A stretch of 64,000 bases of DNA. Source: Dolomedes plantarius (Eukaryota; Arthropoda; Arachnida; Araneae; Dolomedidae). The stretch spans positions 54,354,802 to 54,418,801 of the forward strand of contig OU015493.1 of the NCBI GenBank assembly GCA_907164885.2, given 5' to 3'. Position 1 is the first letter of the stretch; each line of letters starts with the position of its first letter. Positions 24,574 through 36,082 of the stretch are shown here, piece by piece. The position numbers and the translations under genes are program-made. The notes beneath the pieces were generated by a model, which worked only from the letters and a program-made list of their open reading frames with translations, ran no database searches and had not been told where the DNA came from.

Positions 24574-25791
24574 CACTCAAGAACCAAAACATTATGACCA
24601 CCCCTACATTTTGCAATGAATTCGCCTGGATGACGTGGAAGGCACGTGATCAGGTGGAAGTGGTATTTAACTGCTGCTGGAGAGTCTGAAGAATCATTCT
24701 TTCACTTACTTCTGTGTGTGACGGGAAAGGCTGCGGATCTAAGCGACTTTGTTAGAGGGCAGACTGTAATGGTTCGAAGGCTCGGAACAAGTATTTCCGA
24801 AACTGCACGACTCGTGGGTTGTTCGCGACCTACAGTTGTTAGTACTTATGCAAAGTGGATGAATGACGGTGAAACCAGCAGTAGACAACATGGTGTTGGA
24901 GTCCACACGCTATCAAAGAAAAAGATCGTCGGAGACTGTCTCGCATGGTGAAGCAAAACCGGAGCCAGACAGTGGCTCAGCTGACAGCCCAATACAATGC
25001 AGGGCCAAATAGAATAGTATCGCAGCACACTGTTCAGCGGACACTGTTGGATATGGGGCTACGCAGCAAACGTCCCACTCGTGTGCCTTTGCTGACTAAG
25101 CGTCATCGCCAACTGCGCCTGCGCTGGGCCCGGGAACATCGCGACTGGTCCATGGATCAGTGGGAGAGAGTTGCCTGGTCAGATGAATCACGGTTTGTCA
25201 CTCATCACGCCGATGGCCGTGTCAGGATACGCCGTCTTCCAGGCGAACTGTTGCTCCCTCAATGTACAGTAGGCCATACACAGGTAGGGGGTGGCGGTAT
25301 TATACTTTGGGGGACGTTCTCTTGGGCGTCTCTGGGACCCGTGGTTGTGGTAGAGCAGACCATGAATGCTACAGAGTATCTGAACATCATTGCGGACCAG
25401 TTGCACCCTTACATGGCCTCTGTTTTTCCAGCTGGAAATGGAATGTTCCAACAGGACAACGCCCCGTGTCACAAGGCTAAAATTGTGTTGGAGTGGTTCC
25501 AGGAACATGATGCTGAATTCCAGTTAATGTTCTGGCCGCCTAACTCACCGGATCTCAATCCGATAGAACACATTTGGGATGTCATGGGACGGCAGCTCAG
25601 AGTTCAAAGACCACCAATTCGCAATATCTCGGATTTGCGTGACCGTTGCTTAAACATCTGGTACAATGTGTCTCCGGCCATCTATCAAGGACTTGTGGCA
25701 TCCATGCCAAGGCGGGTTGAAGCTGTGTTGAGCGCCAAAGGTGGGCCAACTCGTTATTGACAGGTGGTCATAATGTTTTGGCTCTTGAGTG
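24574..25791 (+). mobile_element. Tc1-like DNA transposon, nearly intact, 1218 bp
   Basis: Terminal inverted repeats start CACTCAAGAACCAAAACATT (left) and its complement at the right end, about 28 bp with one mismatch; TA duplication at 24,572-24,573 and 25,792-25,793. A single transposase gene fills the interior. It is the least decayed DNA transposon in the window. It sits inside TA/CATA microsatellite sequence, which supplies the TA target. Confidence 0.95.
24721..25760 (+). pseudogene. Tc1-like transposase with one frameshift and a lost start
   Basis: Would cut and paste the element by binding its inverted repeats. Part 1 (24,721 to about 24,900) holds the paired helix-turn-helix region (RLGTSISETARLVGCSRPTV). 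A one-base loss near 24,898-24,902 shifts the frame; part 2 is open from about 24,910 to TAA 25,758-25,760, 271 codons from the Met at 24,945. In part 2 the catalytic residues are D80 (AWSDESRF), D171 (FQQDNAPCH) and E208 (SPDLNPIEHIW), all kept, with 36 residues between the last two. The codon where relatives (from memory) begin with ATG reads ACG at 24,721-24,723. Two small lesions therefore separate it from a complete gene, and it is probably inactive. Confidence 0.92.
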
Positions 25792-25852
25792 TATATTTAC
25801 ATACATACTATACATATATACATACATACATACATACATATACATACATGGC
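25792..25852. repeat. (CATA)n microsatellite
   Basis: Right-hand continuation of the microsatellite interrupted by the Tc1-like element. Confidence 0.9.
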
Positions 25853-27559
25853 CCTTTAAGCTAAAGGTTAAACGCAGCTGTGTAATTTTCAGTGCCCGTA
25901 ATGCAAAGTAAGCATAAAATTTGTTCAGATATCACCCACATTAAGACGTTTTAAGTAAAATAGCGTATAAGATTTTGTATCGCCATAAAAAATCATTGAG
26001 CTATACTGCTGAAAAGTAAACATATTCATTTCCAAGCATTCAAAGGCAGGATATATGATGTAGTTTATTCTTCTGTTTTAATTTTTGTTTATCATATCCT
26101 CTTCTATGGCTTAATTGTCTACTATACTAAGAAATTATTTTGCAGCACGTCATTTAGAGTCAATGTTATTTTTTATACAATAAATACCGGAATATTCTAA
26201 TCTCTTACCTTGAATAGATTTTATTTGCATTCGGGTAGCAAAAAATAAATTTATAAAAACCTAAAATAGATGCGTTAAAACATTAATGTTAGCCTCTCAA
26301 CAACCTATATTTTTTCTAAAATAAATGCTTATTCGTTAGTAACGCTTAAAAAGAAATTTATGTGCATAAAAAGGCTATTTAGAAACCAATTTTTAATGCT
26401 TATGTTATAAAACACGTAAAATAACTCTTTTATCTAGTAATTTTTTATTTTGCTTTATATGCACCCATTGCGTTACTTTATTCACTGTACTTTAGTACTA
26501 GCATTTTTTAATGCGTGATTAAGAAGTTATAACGCCAAGCAATTTATATGTACATAATTTTAATTTAACCATTAAAGAATGTAAACAAAAGGGACATTAA
26601 TAGAACGCTTTAAAACTACAATAAAACATAAACTCAATGTTTGGTTAATTGTGTATTCAAAATACTTTGAAAAAAAATGTCTATAGGGACTATAAATTTG
26701 TGCTTTTTTAGGCTATATCTCCATTGTAAAGAGGAAAAGGTTGCTTAAAATCTAAATGCTAATTTTTCTTATATGAAATGAATACGTAATTCATAAATAT
26801 TATATTATCACCTAAAAAGACAGTAAAAAATGAAAAGAAATCTAATAGCTAATAAACATTTAATTCTCAGTAAATGTATTTGGCATTTATCTTAAATGCA
26901 AATATCATTAGTTCCCATTAATTTTCAAACTTTAAGACTTAAAAGACCCTGTTGCGAATTTATTATACTCAGAAAATGTCATTTAAGCTTTTATTTTGTC
27001 GCATTTTAATGGGAAACATATTTGAGTTTCCAAATATGAAAGGAGTTATGTAATTACTTTTCTTATTTAATTTTGCTTGAGACATTTTATGAATGGCACT
27101 TGAGCGTGTGAATTATGAAAACTTTAGGTAAAAATGTTAATAACATGGTAATATGTGTAAATTGTTACACTCAAAGAATAAATAATATAGTAAATCCTGT
27201 TTAAATAATTAGGTTTATGTTAAAAAATGTCTCCATTGCTAATTTTATATTCAAATTTCCATTTGCATTTTTCAAAGTTTTATTTGAAATTCCATTACTG
27301 CAGTTTGCCGGCTTAAAATGGAAACTTTCGTTCACACAAAACTGTTTCCTTTAAAAATTAAAAAAGAAGTTAGCTTGGCACTGTGTCTCAGTCACTTACC
27401 AAACAGATAACTTTAAAAAATCAAAAAGTTTGCATTACTCTTAGAGGTTAGATCAGTCACAAAATTTTCATAAATGCATTTTTAGCAGAATACAGAGAAA
27501 TAAGGAATTCATAATAATTCACAAATAAGGGAAATTATTCATACCGAAATGAAAAGTCA
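25853..27559. other. AT-rich non-coding stretch
   Basis: No feature recognised on either strand; one of the most AT-rich parts of the window. Confidence 0.6.
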
Positions 27560-27840
27560 ACATCTTTGCATTTTTGTTTATCCTCTAGTTGACCAAGTTT
27601 GCGTTTCCGGTCATACATTCCTATGTGATTCTATTTAGTTTTTGAGTTTACTACCTCCTCCAGAAATATGCGATATTTCCGACCATTCAGTGGGGTTGGT
27701 GAGAGGTATGGTTTGATTAAGCGCTCTCCAGCTTCAGGTTTGCGTTTCCGGTCATATATTCCTATGTGATTATTGCTCGTCTTGATGCCTACTATCACCC
27801 CTCTGAATTTGTTGGTAGAATTCGGCAACACCCTGTGTCT
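27560..27840 (-). pseudogene. Mariner-like transposase fragment and element end
   Basis: The minus strand encodes PTPLNGRKYRIFLEEVV (near 27,650-27,705), matching DGRKYRFFLEEVLPE of the relic at 10.9 kb. Flanking segments with TTTGCGTTTCCGGTCATA occur at 27,598 and again at 27,737, and match 12,072 beyond the hAT insertion. It is a rearranged piece of the same transposon family. Confidence 0.7.
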
Positions 27841-28183
27841 ATTTTCTATATTTCCTTCCTGGAAAGGATTCTTCCTTTTCTTTACAGATTGATATTACCT
27901 TGAATTAATCTTTACCTATTAAATTATGAAAAGGATTAAAAATAGTTAATTTAATACAAATATAATTTCAGCAAAAATCGATGAAACTTTTTGCCTCTGT
28001 AAATTATAATTCTGTGAAGTGAAATTTTACCAAACTCGTCCTGTATGATGAAAACTTCTAATTAAATGTCGTTGCACATCAGAAAAGTAAGAAAAAATTT
28101 GCATTGTATTGTAACGGTAAACTTCAGCTACAATAATTAAAAGTGAAATCTGTAGGTGACTTTAAAGTCAAATAAAAAAAACC
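27841..28183. other. AT-rich non-coding stretch
   Basis: Nothing recognised. Confidence 0.55.
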
Positions 28184-29115
28184 ATTGTTGTTGTTGTCGT
28201 GTCCGTTTTGGTTCAGTGAAACAAAGAAAACTAGATAAATCCAGTCCAAAAGTGTGAAACACCACATAGGCAATCTCGGGCCTTTATGAATAAGCAATTA
28301 TGTAAAGCAATTCGTTTGGGGGAACAATATCTATGTTGTGAAGGACAGCAATGATGGATGGGGAATTAAATACATAATCTAGAGTTAGCTGAGTATCAGG
28401 GAACTTTTTTGTAGATGCTGTTCATTCCGGTGTTGCCGGGAAGAATTTTCATGCCCTTGAAGTGTTTTGTCCAAATATCGGCTATTGTTGAGGTGATTTT
28501 TCTGTGGCAATTACGATCTATTAAAGCTTAAGTTCTGTAAAATCAGTGGTTTATCGTGGGATTAAGTAAAGAATGTATTCCTTGCTTTGGCATTCGCGTC
28601 TTTCAGGGTAAGAATGCTCGAGTCTCGCTTGGAGATTCTTACTTTCTTGGTAAGCTAATCGGCCCTTTTCGGTCTCTTCAATGTTTACGAACCGGGATTC
28701 ATTGTGCTGTGCAGGACTTTCCATTTTCATTATGATAGAGATGTAAATTGATATTCTGGATGATATTGTTGATACTATTACTAACTGCCTCTAGGACCGA
28801 TCTTGAATCAGAAAAGATGATCATTCCGTGAGTTCAAGTTAGGATTTTACGATGAGAAAGAGTGTTTGAAGGGCTTCTTTTACAGCTAATAATTCACTAG
28901 TCAAGTTAGATGTGGTAGGGCCGCTCATAATTTTGTACATTGATGTATCTACAGTGGGTAATCTGATGACAATTCTTATACCACCGTGGCTGTGGTAGAG
29001 ATCAGCTGAACCATCTGAGTAGGCATTGGCATAATTGGGTTTACATAGTTTATAAATTGTGTGCAGACCCTTTACTTTGGCCAAATCCCTGGTCTCCTTG
29101 GCGAACATTCCAAGG
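28184..29115 (-). pseudogene. LINE (non-LTR retrotransposon) 3' end with RNase H relic
   Basis: On the minus strand the frame 29,108-28,839 reads AYSDGSADLYHSHGGIRIVI and SNLTSELLAVKEALQTLF, which are the first (YSDGS) and second (SELLAVKEA) catalytic blocks of an RNase H domain. Downstream, with frameshifts, are sequences like a later RNase H block (near 28,640-28,680). The minus-strand 3' end is a (CAA)n tail, seen as TTG repeats at 28,184-28,198. It is truncated at the 5' side, as usual for LINE copies. Confidence 0.75.
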
Positions 29116-29964
29116 GATTAGAGCATATTTTGGTATTATATGGAGTGTTCTTAGGAAATAGTGTTAATAGAAATAGTAAATCAATGTTAATAACTTAAAT
29201 AGGGGGATAGTGATAGTAGTTATGGGTAAATGCAATGAAGCACTATGATATATTATTCACCAATAAATAAAATATACAAGCATTAACTGTAAAAATAAAG
29301 TTCCGAGACATCCAAACACGTATCTGGCCTTTTTTATTCTTTTGCCCATTGTTGCCGAATGAAGACGTTTGATTTGAACTGCAGCCTTCTTTGGTTCTAA
29401 CAAATTTTTGTAATTTGTCTTCTCCCTTCAAACTAAAATGCATAAATTAGTTTCTTAAGCTTATTGAAGATGAAATTATAATATTCTATAATTCTAAACG
29501 ATTTTAAATTCTAAAAATAAATGAGTATATCCCAAGAGATTTATTACAGTTTCGGAAAACTCGCTCATTTTCTTTGAATTATATATTTACTCGAATGCGA
29601 GACTTTCGCGAAGTAAAGCATATTTTTTTTGCGGCAGTATCCTTTTATGGGATAATACGTTCAGAATTTTTCCCCAATCAAAATCTCAAGACAGTTTAAT
29701 AAAAATGCAACGTAAAACCTTTTTGAAGATGGCAAATCTTGAAAAATTCCATTTGGAGATTTACTGGTTAGAAGCCCAGAATTAAAAGGATAAGATTCAT
29801 GCACAACACAATATGTATACATAGTAATAATTTCCAACTCAGCATACCATATGGAGAAACACCATTGGCCAAAAAATACCATAAAAGACACAGAAAAAGT
29901 TCTAAGATCAAAACCCAACAAAATGGAACTTTAGAAGTCAAACAAAATTAAATCTACAAAATCG
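29116..29964. other. AT-rich non-coding stretch
   Basis: No feature recognised. Confidence 0.55.
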
Positions 29965-30360
29965 ATAAACACCCTTTGGCCTGAAAGTAACGATAGTGTA
30001 TAGCTATTTCTGTCTCAGTTGAAAAGACGAGTAGGCGGTCAGCTTTCATCAACTCAGTTCTACGGCAAATATGTTACGTGAAATTACTCCATATTCCAAG
30101 TCGATAAAGATGAGCTGTGAGGCAATCATATCCAGTCAGTCTGAAAGCCCTCTCTATCTCTTGATCAAACGGGCAGCTATGTATGGTTTCTCCCCACAAT
30201 TTGTCCCTAAACCTTTCTTCAAGTCCAAGTTTATGGATATCTTTGATTTTAAGGATTCTACAAGAGGCCACCTATTTATAAGATACCACGTTTCAAAAAG
30301 CTAGAGTGATATCGATACCTTTCCTTTACCACTGTATCTGCTGTCTCACTTCCTAAGATA
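29965..30360 (-). pseudogene. Second LINE RNase H tail fragment
   Basis: The minus strand reads LWGETIHSCPFDQEIERAF and TGYDCLTAHLYRLGI (30,210-30,090), a pattern like the region after RNase H in LINE ORF2 proteins where a conserved TGHD...HL...I segment occurs (from memory). It is followed by a decayed segment to about 29,965. The assignment is by resemblance only. Confidence 0.45.
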
Positions 30361-30642
30361 CCTTAGTGGCATGGATTCTATTGGACGACAATTTGTTTGT
30401 GATAATCGAACAATTATGAGGAATCGTTTAAGACAAATCTACAAGCATAAAAATGTTGCTTCATCGTAATCATTTCACAAGCATTTGGTATATATTATTT
30501 TTTCTAAAAGCTCTTTAGGAAAAGTAATTCTTAGCTTTCAAAGCCTTTAAACTAAACTACTGATTGTGTCTGGTTTAGAATGTCCTAGTCAGGGGGGCAT
30601 ATGCCCCAACAACAAAAAAACACCATATGTGTACCTAAATAT
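30361..30642. other. Non-coding stretch
   Basis: Nothing recognised before the SINE target site. Confidence 0.5.
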
Positions 30643-30650
30643 TTAAATAT

Positions 30651-30874
30651 GGGATTGTGGCGACTCTGTGGTACAGCGCGCTGGTTTTCGTTGCTGAGGG
30701 TGCTCGGATCGAATCCTGGCGTCGCGCCACGAAAATTGCCTCCGTTCGTGTCGTCCCTTCATAGGGGGTAATGCTGTCCGCCTATACGGTGCCCTCACAA
30801 TAAAATGGGCAGTAAAATTGCGGCGCAGTATAGGCGAATGTTTGACTACAAGTGCCTCCGCATTAAAAAAAAAA
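30651..30874 (+). mobile_element. tRNA-derived SINE, type A head
   Basis: Head with Pol III boxes (A-box around TGGTACAGCGCG, B-box GGATCGAATCC), a body with TCGTCCCTTCATAGGG and GGCGAATG, the 3' end AGTGCCTCCGCATT and an A10 tail. Flanked by TTAAATAT at 30,643-30,650 and 30,875-30,882, the target duplication. The same SINE is found at 32,044-32,272. Confidence 0.92.
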
Positions 30875-31672
30875 TTAAATATTACTTGTCTTTAACGTGT
30901 AGAAATACGACAATTTTTCTTCGCATGCTTTGTGAGAGAGAGCCCAAAAGTATTTTTTTCCCACGATGGCTAAATGTATACAATACACAACTACAGCTTT
31001 ATAAATTAACAATGTATCTCCACGAATCTTATGATAAACAGAATTCAAAAAGACATTTCTTCTTAACATGACACAAAATAATTCCTATTTACCTTTAATA
31101 AAATTAACTAATTTCTTTTTGGCAAAAAATTTTCAAAGAGAGCACACATTTATTCTAATTCGGTATAACAGTCTGCCTGACAAATTTTATTTTCCTCTGA
31201 GTGTTCAAGGAGGAAAAATTGCAAATGCCCGTAAATAAATTCGGAGATTAAAAGTGGAAATAAATCAGTTTAAGTTAATTTCTAACCATACGGCGAAAAA
31301 TGTGTAAACTATTGTAAATCACGCAGAAACAGCATTTACGACGCGAGTGACCTTTTTCTTTTCTTTTCTGTGGGGAGATAGAAATTATTTTTGACTTTCA
31401 TAAGTGAATATTTCAAGCAGAAATATTTATTTTAAAATAAGGTGTAAGGCACGTTTTTAAATTAAATGATTTTGAACTAATTTAAATTTATAAATACCGG
31501 TGAATTAAATAAATAATGAAAAGGATTTGGTTATAAGTTACATTCAGTGTTGGCTTTTTAAATGTACACTTTCAAATTTTTAAAAAAAGTTTAAATAAAT
31601 TGACTTTTGCGTCTGTTTACAAGAATGAGATATTCAGGGAGCTCGAAACAGGATAGAAAAATCGGAACAAAA
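30875..31672. other. AT-rich non-coding stretch
   Basis: Nothing recognised; short frames on both strands here look random. Confidence 0.55.
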
Positions 31673-31742
31673 GCCTTGAAAAATTTAAACATTAACAGAT
31701 AGAAATTTTTGCGTGTTATTTTGAAAGATTAAAATTTAAACA

Positions 31743-32040
31743 ACGTGGAACGGTGGCGTGTTCCTCTAATCCAGCGTCGGGAGGCTTGAGCTGTTGGACG
31801 CCTTGAGGTCGGGAGTTCTGTCCTGTGCATAACCATGTTGATCAAGCGTCCACGCCGAGCGTGGTGTCGATATGGTGGAACTGGGGGAGCTCGGAACTAC
31901 CAGGTCGTCTAAGGAGGGGTGTACCGGCCCAGGGCGGAAACGCAGCAGGCAAAAATCCCCGCACCGTGCAGTGGTGGGACCGCGCTCGAGAGTGGGGCGT
32001 ACAGGCAGCCCGACCGAAACAGTCGCACACAGCTCTTTTT
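31743..32040 (+). ncRNA. 7SL (SRP) RNA, full-length retrocopy
   Basis: 7SL RNA is the scaffold of the signal recognition particle, which brings ribosomes making secretory proteins to the ER. The ~298 bases follow metazoan 7SL RNA from end to end: Alu-domain start GGTGGCGTG and GGGAGGCTTGAG, GAGTTCTG, TCGATATGGTGG, the strongly conserved S-domain stretch AAGGAGGGGTGTACCGGCCC, CGGAAACGCAGCAGG (helix 8 with its GGAA loop), and a 3' oligo-T. Helix 5 can pair, for example GGTCGGG (31,807-31,813) with CCCGACC (32,009-32,015). The SRP9/14-binding UGUNR motif appears as TCTAA at 31,765-31,769, so its key G is replaced. It lies in a minisatellite with a target duplication, so it is a retrocopy and probably not the working gene, although internal Pol III signals and the T5 terminator remain. 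Confidence 0.88.
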
Positions 32041-32043
32041 AAT

Positions 32044-32272
32044 GGGGCTTGTGGCGGTCCAGTGGTACAGCGTGCTGGTTTTCGGTGCTGAGGGTGCTCA
32101 GATCGAATCCCGGCGTTGCGCCACGAAAAATGCTTCCGTTCGTGTCGTCCCTTCATAAGGGGTAATGCTGTCCGCCTATATGGTGCCCCCACAATAAAAT
32201 GAGCAGTAAAACTACGGCCTAGTAAGGGCGAATGTTAGATTACAAATGCCTCCGCATTGGTTAAAAAAAAAA
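32044..32272 (+). mobile_element. tRNA-derived SINE, type A head (3' half of the chimera)
   Basis: Matches the SINE at 30,651-30,874 from GGGGCTTGTGGCGG to the A tail, including B-box AGATCGAATCCC and CGTCCCTTCATAAGGGG. Confidence 0.92.
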
Positions 32273-32545
32273 TTAAACAGAAATGTATTACGTGCTACTT
32301 TGAGAGATTTAAACATCAACAGACGGAAATTCAATACGTACTAGTTTGGAAGATTTAAACTAAAACAGATTGAAATTCATTACGGTCTATTTTCAAATAT
32401 TTGCATTTTAAGAGATCGAAATTCATTACGTGCTACTTTGAAAGATTAAAATTTTAACAGATCGAAGTTCATTATATGCTACTTTGAAATATTTCAACTT
32501 TAACAGATCGGAATTTGCTACGAGCTACTTTTAAATGTATGGAGA

Positions 32546-34312
32546 TAATAATATGAGAAATAATTGGTCTGATATATGTTTATGCGTTTGCAAAAGCAAT
32601 AGTTTGTTTAAAAAATTAATCTTGCTATCATCAGCTGTAATAATTAGCTGTATTAATCAGCTGTATAATATGATACCTCAAGCGTAGAACGTATAAAAAT
32701 TTTTAGATTCCTCAAGAGAATTTCACATATAAAACACTATGGTCCGTTACCATTTGTACAACCCTCTGTTTATTGGTTAGAAATATTCAAGTTTATATGG
32801 AAACTGTAAGCAAATGAAGTGTTTTTTTTTGGATATTTTAACAGCTAAGTCACTGCGATTTATTCATAAATGAAATTACTTAATTAATTGTAATTGTTTT
32901 CGGAATTGATTTCTGTCTGTTAATTAAAAAAATACTTTTCATAACAACATTTTTGGTTGAGTTGTCCTAAATTCAAAATAATAGAACATTCAAAATTAAA
33001 GAACATTTTATTCCCTGGTTTAGAGCCGAAATAAACACTAATAACAAAATAAAGTATTTTTCTTGAAATGAAATAATTTCGTTTTAAAAGCAAATAATTA
33101 CAATTTCACAATTTCACTAGCCCAACAATGAAAGTTGAAATAAACCCGCCATTTTTCGTGTAAATCGTATGATGAATGCTTTGTGAAATGTAATTAAAAG
33201 TGTCTACCACTTTGTTATCATCACTTGAAAATGAGAAATATTTTAATTTTTTCTTTCTCTCCATATTTTAGAGGTACAATTATTTTTACAAACACAGTGT
33301 TATTTTAAAAGTGTTTTATTCGGCTGTAGTGAATTACGGAACCAGCTGTAATAAAAATTGTTGTCATATTAGCAAATTTTTTACATAAAACTGAAAACTT
33401 GTCTTTAATTTGATTTAGTCCAAAATTTATTAACAGAGTAAAATATTTTTCCATTCATTTATTAACGGCACCCTGTTTGAGGTATTTCCTGTCTTCCTCT
33501 CAATGTCTATAGTTGCACACAAAATAAAAAACAAGCGGCTGAATTGTCATAATGAATCTTATTTAATTAAAATAAACAGCATTTAAAAATATCACTTCTG
33601 CTGTGAAAATAAAATAGCGAATACTTATATATAATATAATTTTGTTAACACTTAGTTATTCTTTTATAACTAAAATAAAATGTTGGAAAAATAAATTTTT
33701 ATTATAAACTCAATTTAAGAACCTACTAGATAAATTTTAATATTCTTTCCATATATATATGGATTAAAAAAGAAATTTAAGTCAAATAAATTCAAATATT
33801 AAAACTGAAAATAAATCAGTTTGCATAAATTTTCATCTTTCTGGTGTAAAATGTCTAAACGATTCTAAGCCACTTATAAACACCAATTACTACACAAGTG
33901 TTTGTGCAATAATTCAAGATATAGAAATTATTTTTGGCTTTGGTGTTCGAAATACTCAATTAAATATTTTAAAATTATGCTCTGAAAGTTTTTAAACTGG
34001 ACGTTTTTATTATATTGTTATATATTGCTAACAAAATTGTGTAAATGGAGAAAAATATGCTGGGTTTTATTAAGTGATGTTTCGGTTTTAATGCATAATT
34101 TTAAATATAGCGAAGAGAAAAGAATTGCCTTTGATTTAATGTTATGGTAAATAGATTTTTCTGTTAATATATTAGGATTTATTACGTGTAATATAAAATA
34201 ATCTGGATGTAATATTTTTTTATTGATAGTTGTAAACTTGTGAACTTTTCTTTTTATAAATTCATTCTATATTAATAGTTCTTTCTAATGTTTATTTCGC
34301 ACATATACTATT
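32546..34312. other. AT-rich non-coding stretch
   Basis: No feature recognised on either strand. Confidence 0.6.
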
Positions 34313-34323
34313 ACTCTTGACCA

Positions 34324-34670
34324 GGGGCGTGGTGGCCTAGTTGGCAAGAGCAGCGGGCCAGTGATCTGAACGTCCCTGGTTCGATGCTCGTCGCTGCAAA
34401 TACACCGCCGTGTTCATTAATGGTGGCCGGGGCTCGTAAAATAGGTCATGACTGCAATGACCTCCAAGTTCTCAAATTTACCTCTGGAGGTGGGGGGTCA
34501 AGTGTTCCGATGTTATCACTTGATTCGGTTCAAAATTAAGGGAACGGTCATTTAGCCAAGTCGGACTCCGGCCCTTGTGGTGCTAATTAAAAACAGGAGC
34601 CAGCCCAACAGCCTATTAGGACCTGGTGAGTGGAACCTCCAACCAGGGGGAATTAGCAACAATAACAACA
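34324..34670 (+). mobile_element. tRNA-derived SINE with (AAC)n tail, 347 bp
   Basis: Head GGGGCGTGGTGGCCTAGTTG with an A-box and B-box (TGGTTCGATGC), then an unrelated body (CTCTGGAGGTGGGGGGTCAA and following) and a tail GCAACAATAACAACA. Perfect 11-bp target duplication ACTCTTGACCA at 34,313-34,323 and 34,671-34,681. The tail resembles the CAA-repeat ends of LINEs at 28,184 and 44,536. Confidence 0.93.
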
Positions 34671-34681
34671 ACTCTTGACCA

Positions 34682-35570
34682 TCTGACACCTGCTTGATAT
34701 GCTACTATTCATACGTCCAGGAAAAATTCTAGCCTATTTGAATATTGATCCAAAATGTCGGGATTTTTTAGAAAACTGACAGTTAAATGTTTTAATCCGT
34801 TTGGTTTTATTTTTGATCAAGGATTCTCTATTTGATTACACCCACCCGAAGACATGCGGTAATTGGCTGAAAACGCAAGTATCTGCGTGCAATACCGCAC
34901 ACACAAGATTCCCGAATATTCAGAATAATTTAGGATCTTTGTAACCCATTAGTAGTAACTCCATATGGTGTTAGACTAGGTCACCAGCCCCATCTTAATC
35001 GACGATATACTGAATTAACTATCCATTATAAACTTGAGACATAACTTCTCTATGTGCAGCAAAGAATAAGAACATCATTTTTAATTGATGGTTTTCAGAT
35101 TTCAAAGTACTAAAAAAAATTATATTTTTTTTCTTCCTCTTCTTTTCAAGGATTAAATCCTATCAAAAAAATACTGAGTCTTTTACCTCGAAATAAAGTA
35201 ATCATGTAAATAAATTGCTCCTTTCTTCATACGAATGGATTACAATTAAATTGAAAATAAAATCCCTATTATCTAAACAAAATGATGAATACATATGATC
35301 TATAATTAAAATTACCAATAACTCGGTAACACGCTGTCTGACTTTATAGAAGCTTGTTCTATTCTTTATCTATTTATTTGAACAGTTTCGATTACTTACA
35401 AACACGGGGATACTGCTTGATTTTTTTTTCAATTATAGTCATTATAGACAAAAAGAAAAATCAAACCCTCAAAACTTTTGATAATAAACAGTAAAGTATC
35501 ATATGTGATTAACACTTCTTAAATTCCGAAATAAATTAAAGAGAATGATTACATGTTTGGAACTATTTTA
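34682..35570. other. AT-rich non-coding stretch
   Basis: No feature recognised. Confidence 0.55.
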
Positions 35571-35572
35571 TA

Positions 35573-36082
35573 TAGGGTGTGTCACAATTCCCTCCGGGGT
35601 TTGGAAGGCTTATAAAAAAAGTATTACCAATACAACAACAAAGTCGACTTTACTGGAAAAAGAAGCATTACAAGTTTTGTCTCACAAATGTTCAATATGT
35701 GAATCTTTCGTGATGCGGCAGATATCAAGTCAAATTCTTGTTTCGCTCGCTTTTTCCCGGGATCTGTAATTCCGCACTCGCTTGACGAATTGACTTTCTC
35801 GGGCTTCGCACAAACGCATCTCGTACAGGAGTAAACTTTTCCGCGAAGGGCCTGGACGACCAGTTCGTTTTCCATCACACAAGCAACCACTTTCCTGAAA
35901 TTTCCGAAACCACGCATGAACCACGCATACTGCTATCAGACCTAGTGTCGCCATCTACTAACACATTTGTGAAACAAAACTTGTAATGTTTCTTTCTCCA
36001 GTAAAGTAAACTTTGTTGCTGTATTGGTAATATATTTTTTTATAAGCCTTGCTCACCCCGGAGGGAATTGTGACACACCCGA
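35573..36082. mobile_element. MITE with ~110-bp inverted repeats, copy 1 (relative of 54,401-55,081)
   Basis: Both ends read GGGTGTGTCACAATTCCCTC inward; flanked by TA. About 110 bp of each arm pairs. The middle, read on the minus strand, encodes AWFRKFQESGCLCDGKRTGR, part of the N-terminal DNA-binding region of a mariner-like transposase, followed by frameshifted sequence. It is about 170 bp shorter than copy 2 because the 5' part of the coding relic is missing. Confidence 0.88.

Larger units (their letters stand above)
31743..32272 (+). mobile_element. Chimeric retrocopy: 7SL RNA fused to a tRNA-derived SINE
   Basis: A 7SL RNA copy ending in TTTTT (to 32,040) runs, after AAT, straight into a complete SINE (32,044-32,272) that ends in an A tail. 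The pair is flanked by TTAAACA at 31,736-31,742 and 32,273-32,279 and sits in the middle of a minisatellite unit. There is no A tail or target repeat between the two parts, so they appear to have inserted together, as in known snRNA-LINE chimeras made by template switching. Confidence 0.8.
31673..32545. repeat. ~46-bp minisatellite, about seven units, interrupted
   Basis: Units resemble ACAGATCGAAATTCATTACG plus TGCTACTTTGAAAGATT and AAAATTT. Left part 31,673-31,742, right part 32,273-32,545. Removing the 7SL-SINE insertion joins the two halves into one normal unit. Confidence 0.85.

Noticed and set aside
29243..29443. Minus-strand 66-codon frame
   Set aside because: No similarity to known proteins and no continuity with the LINE relic next to it.
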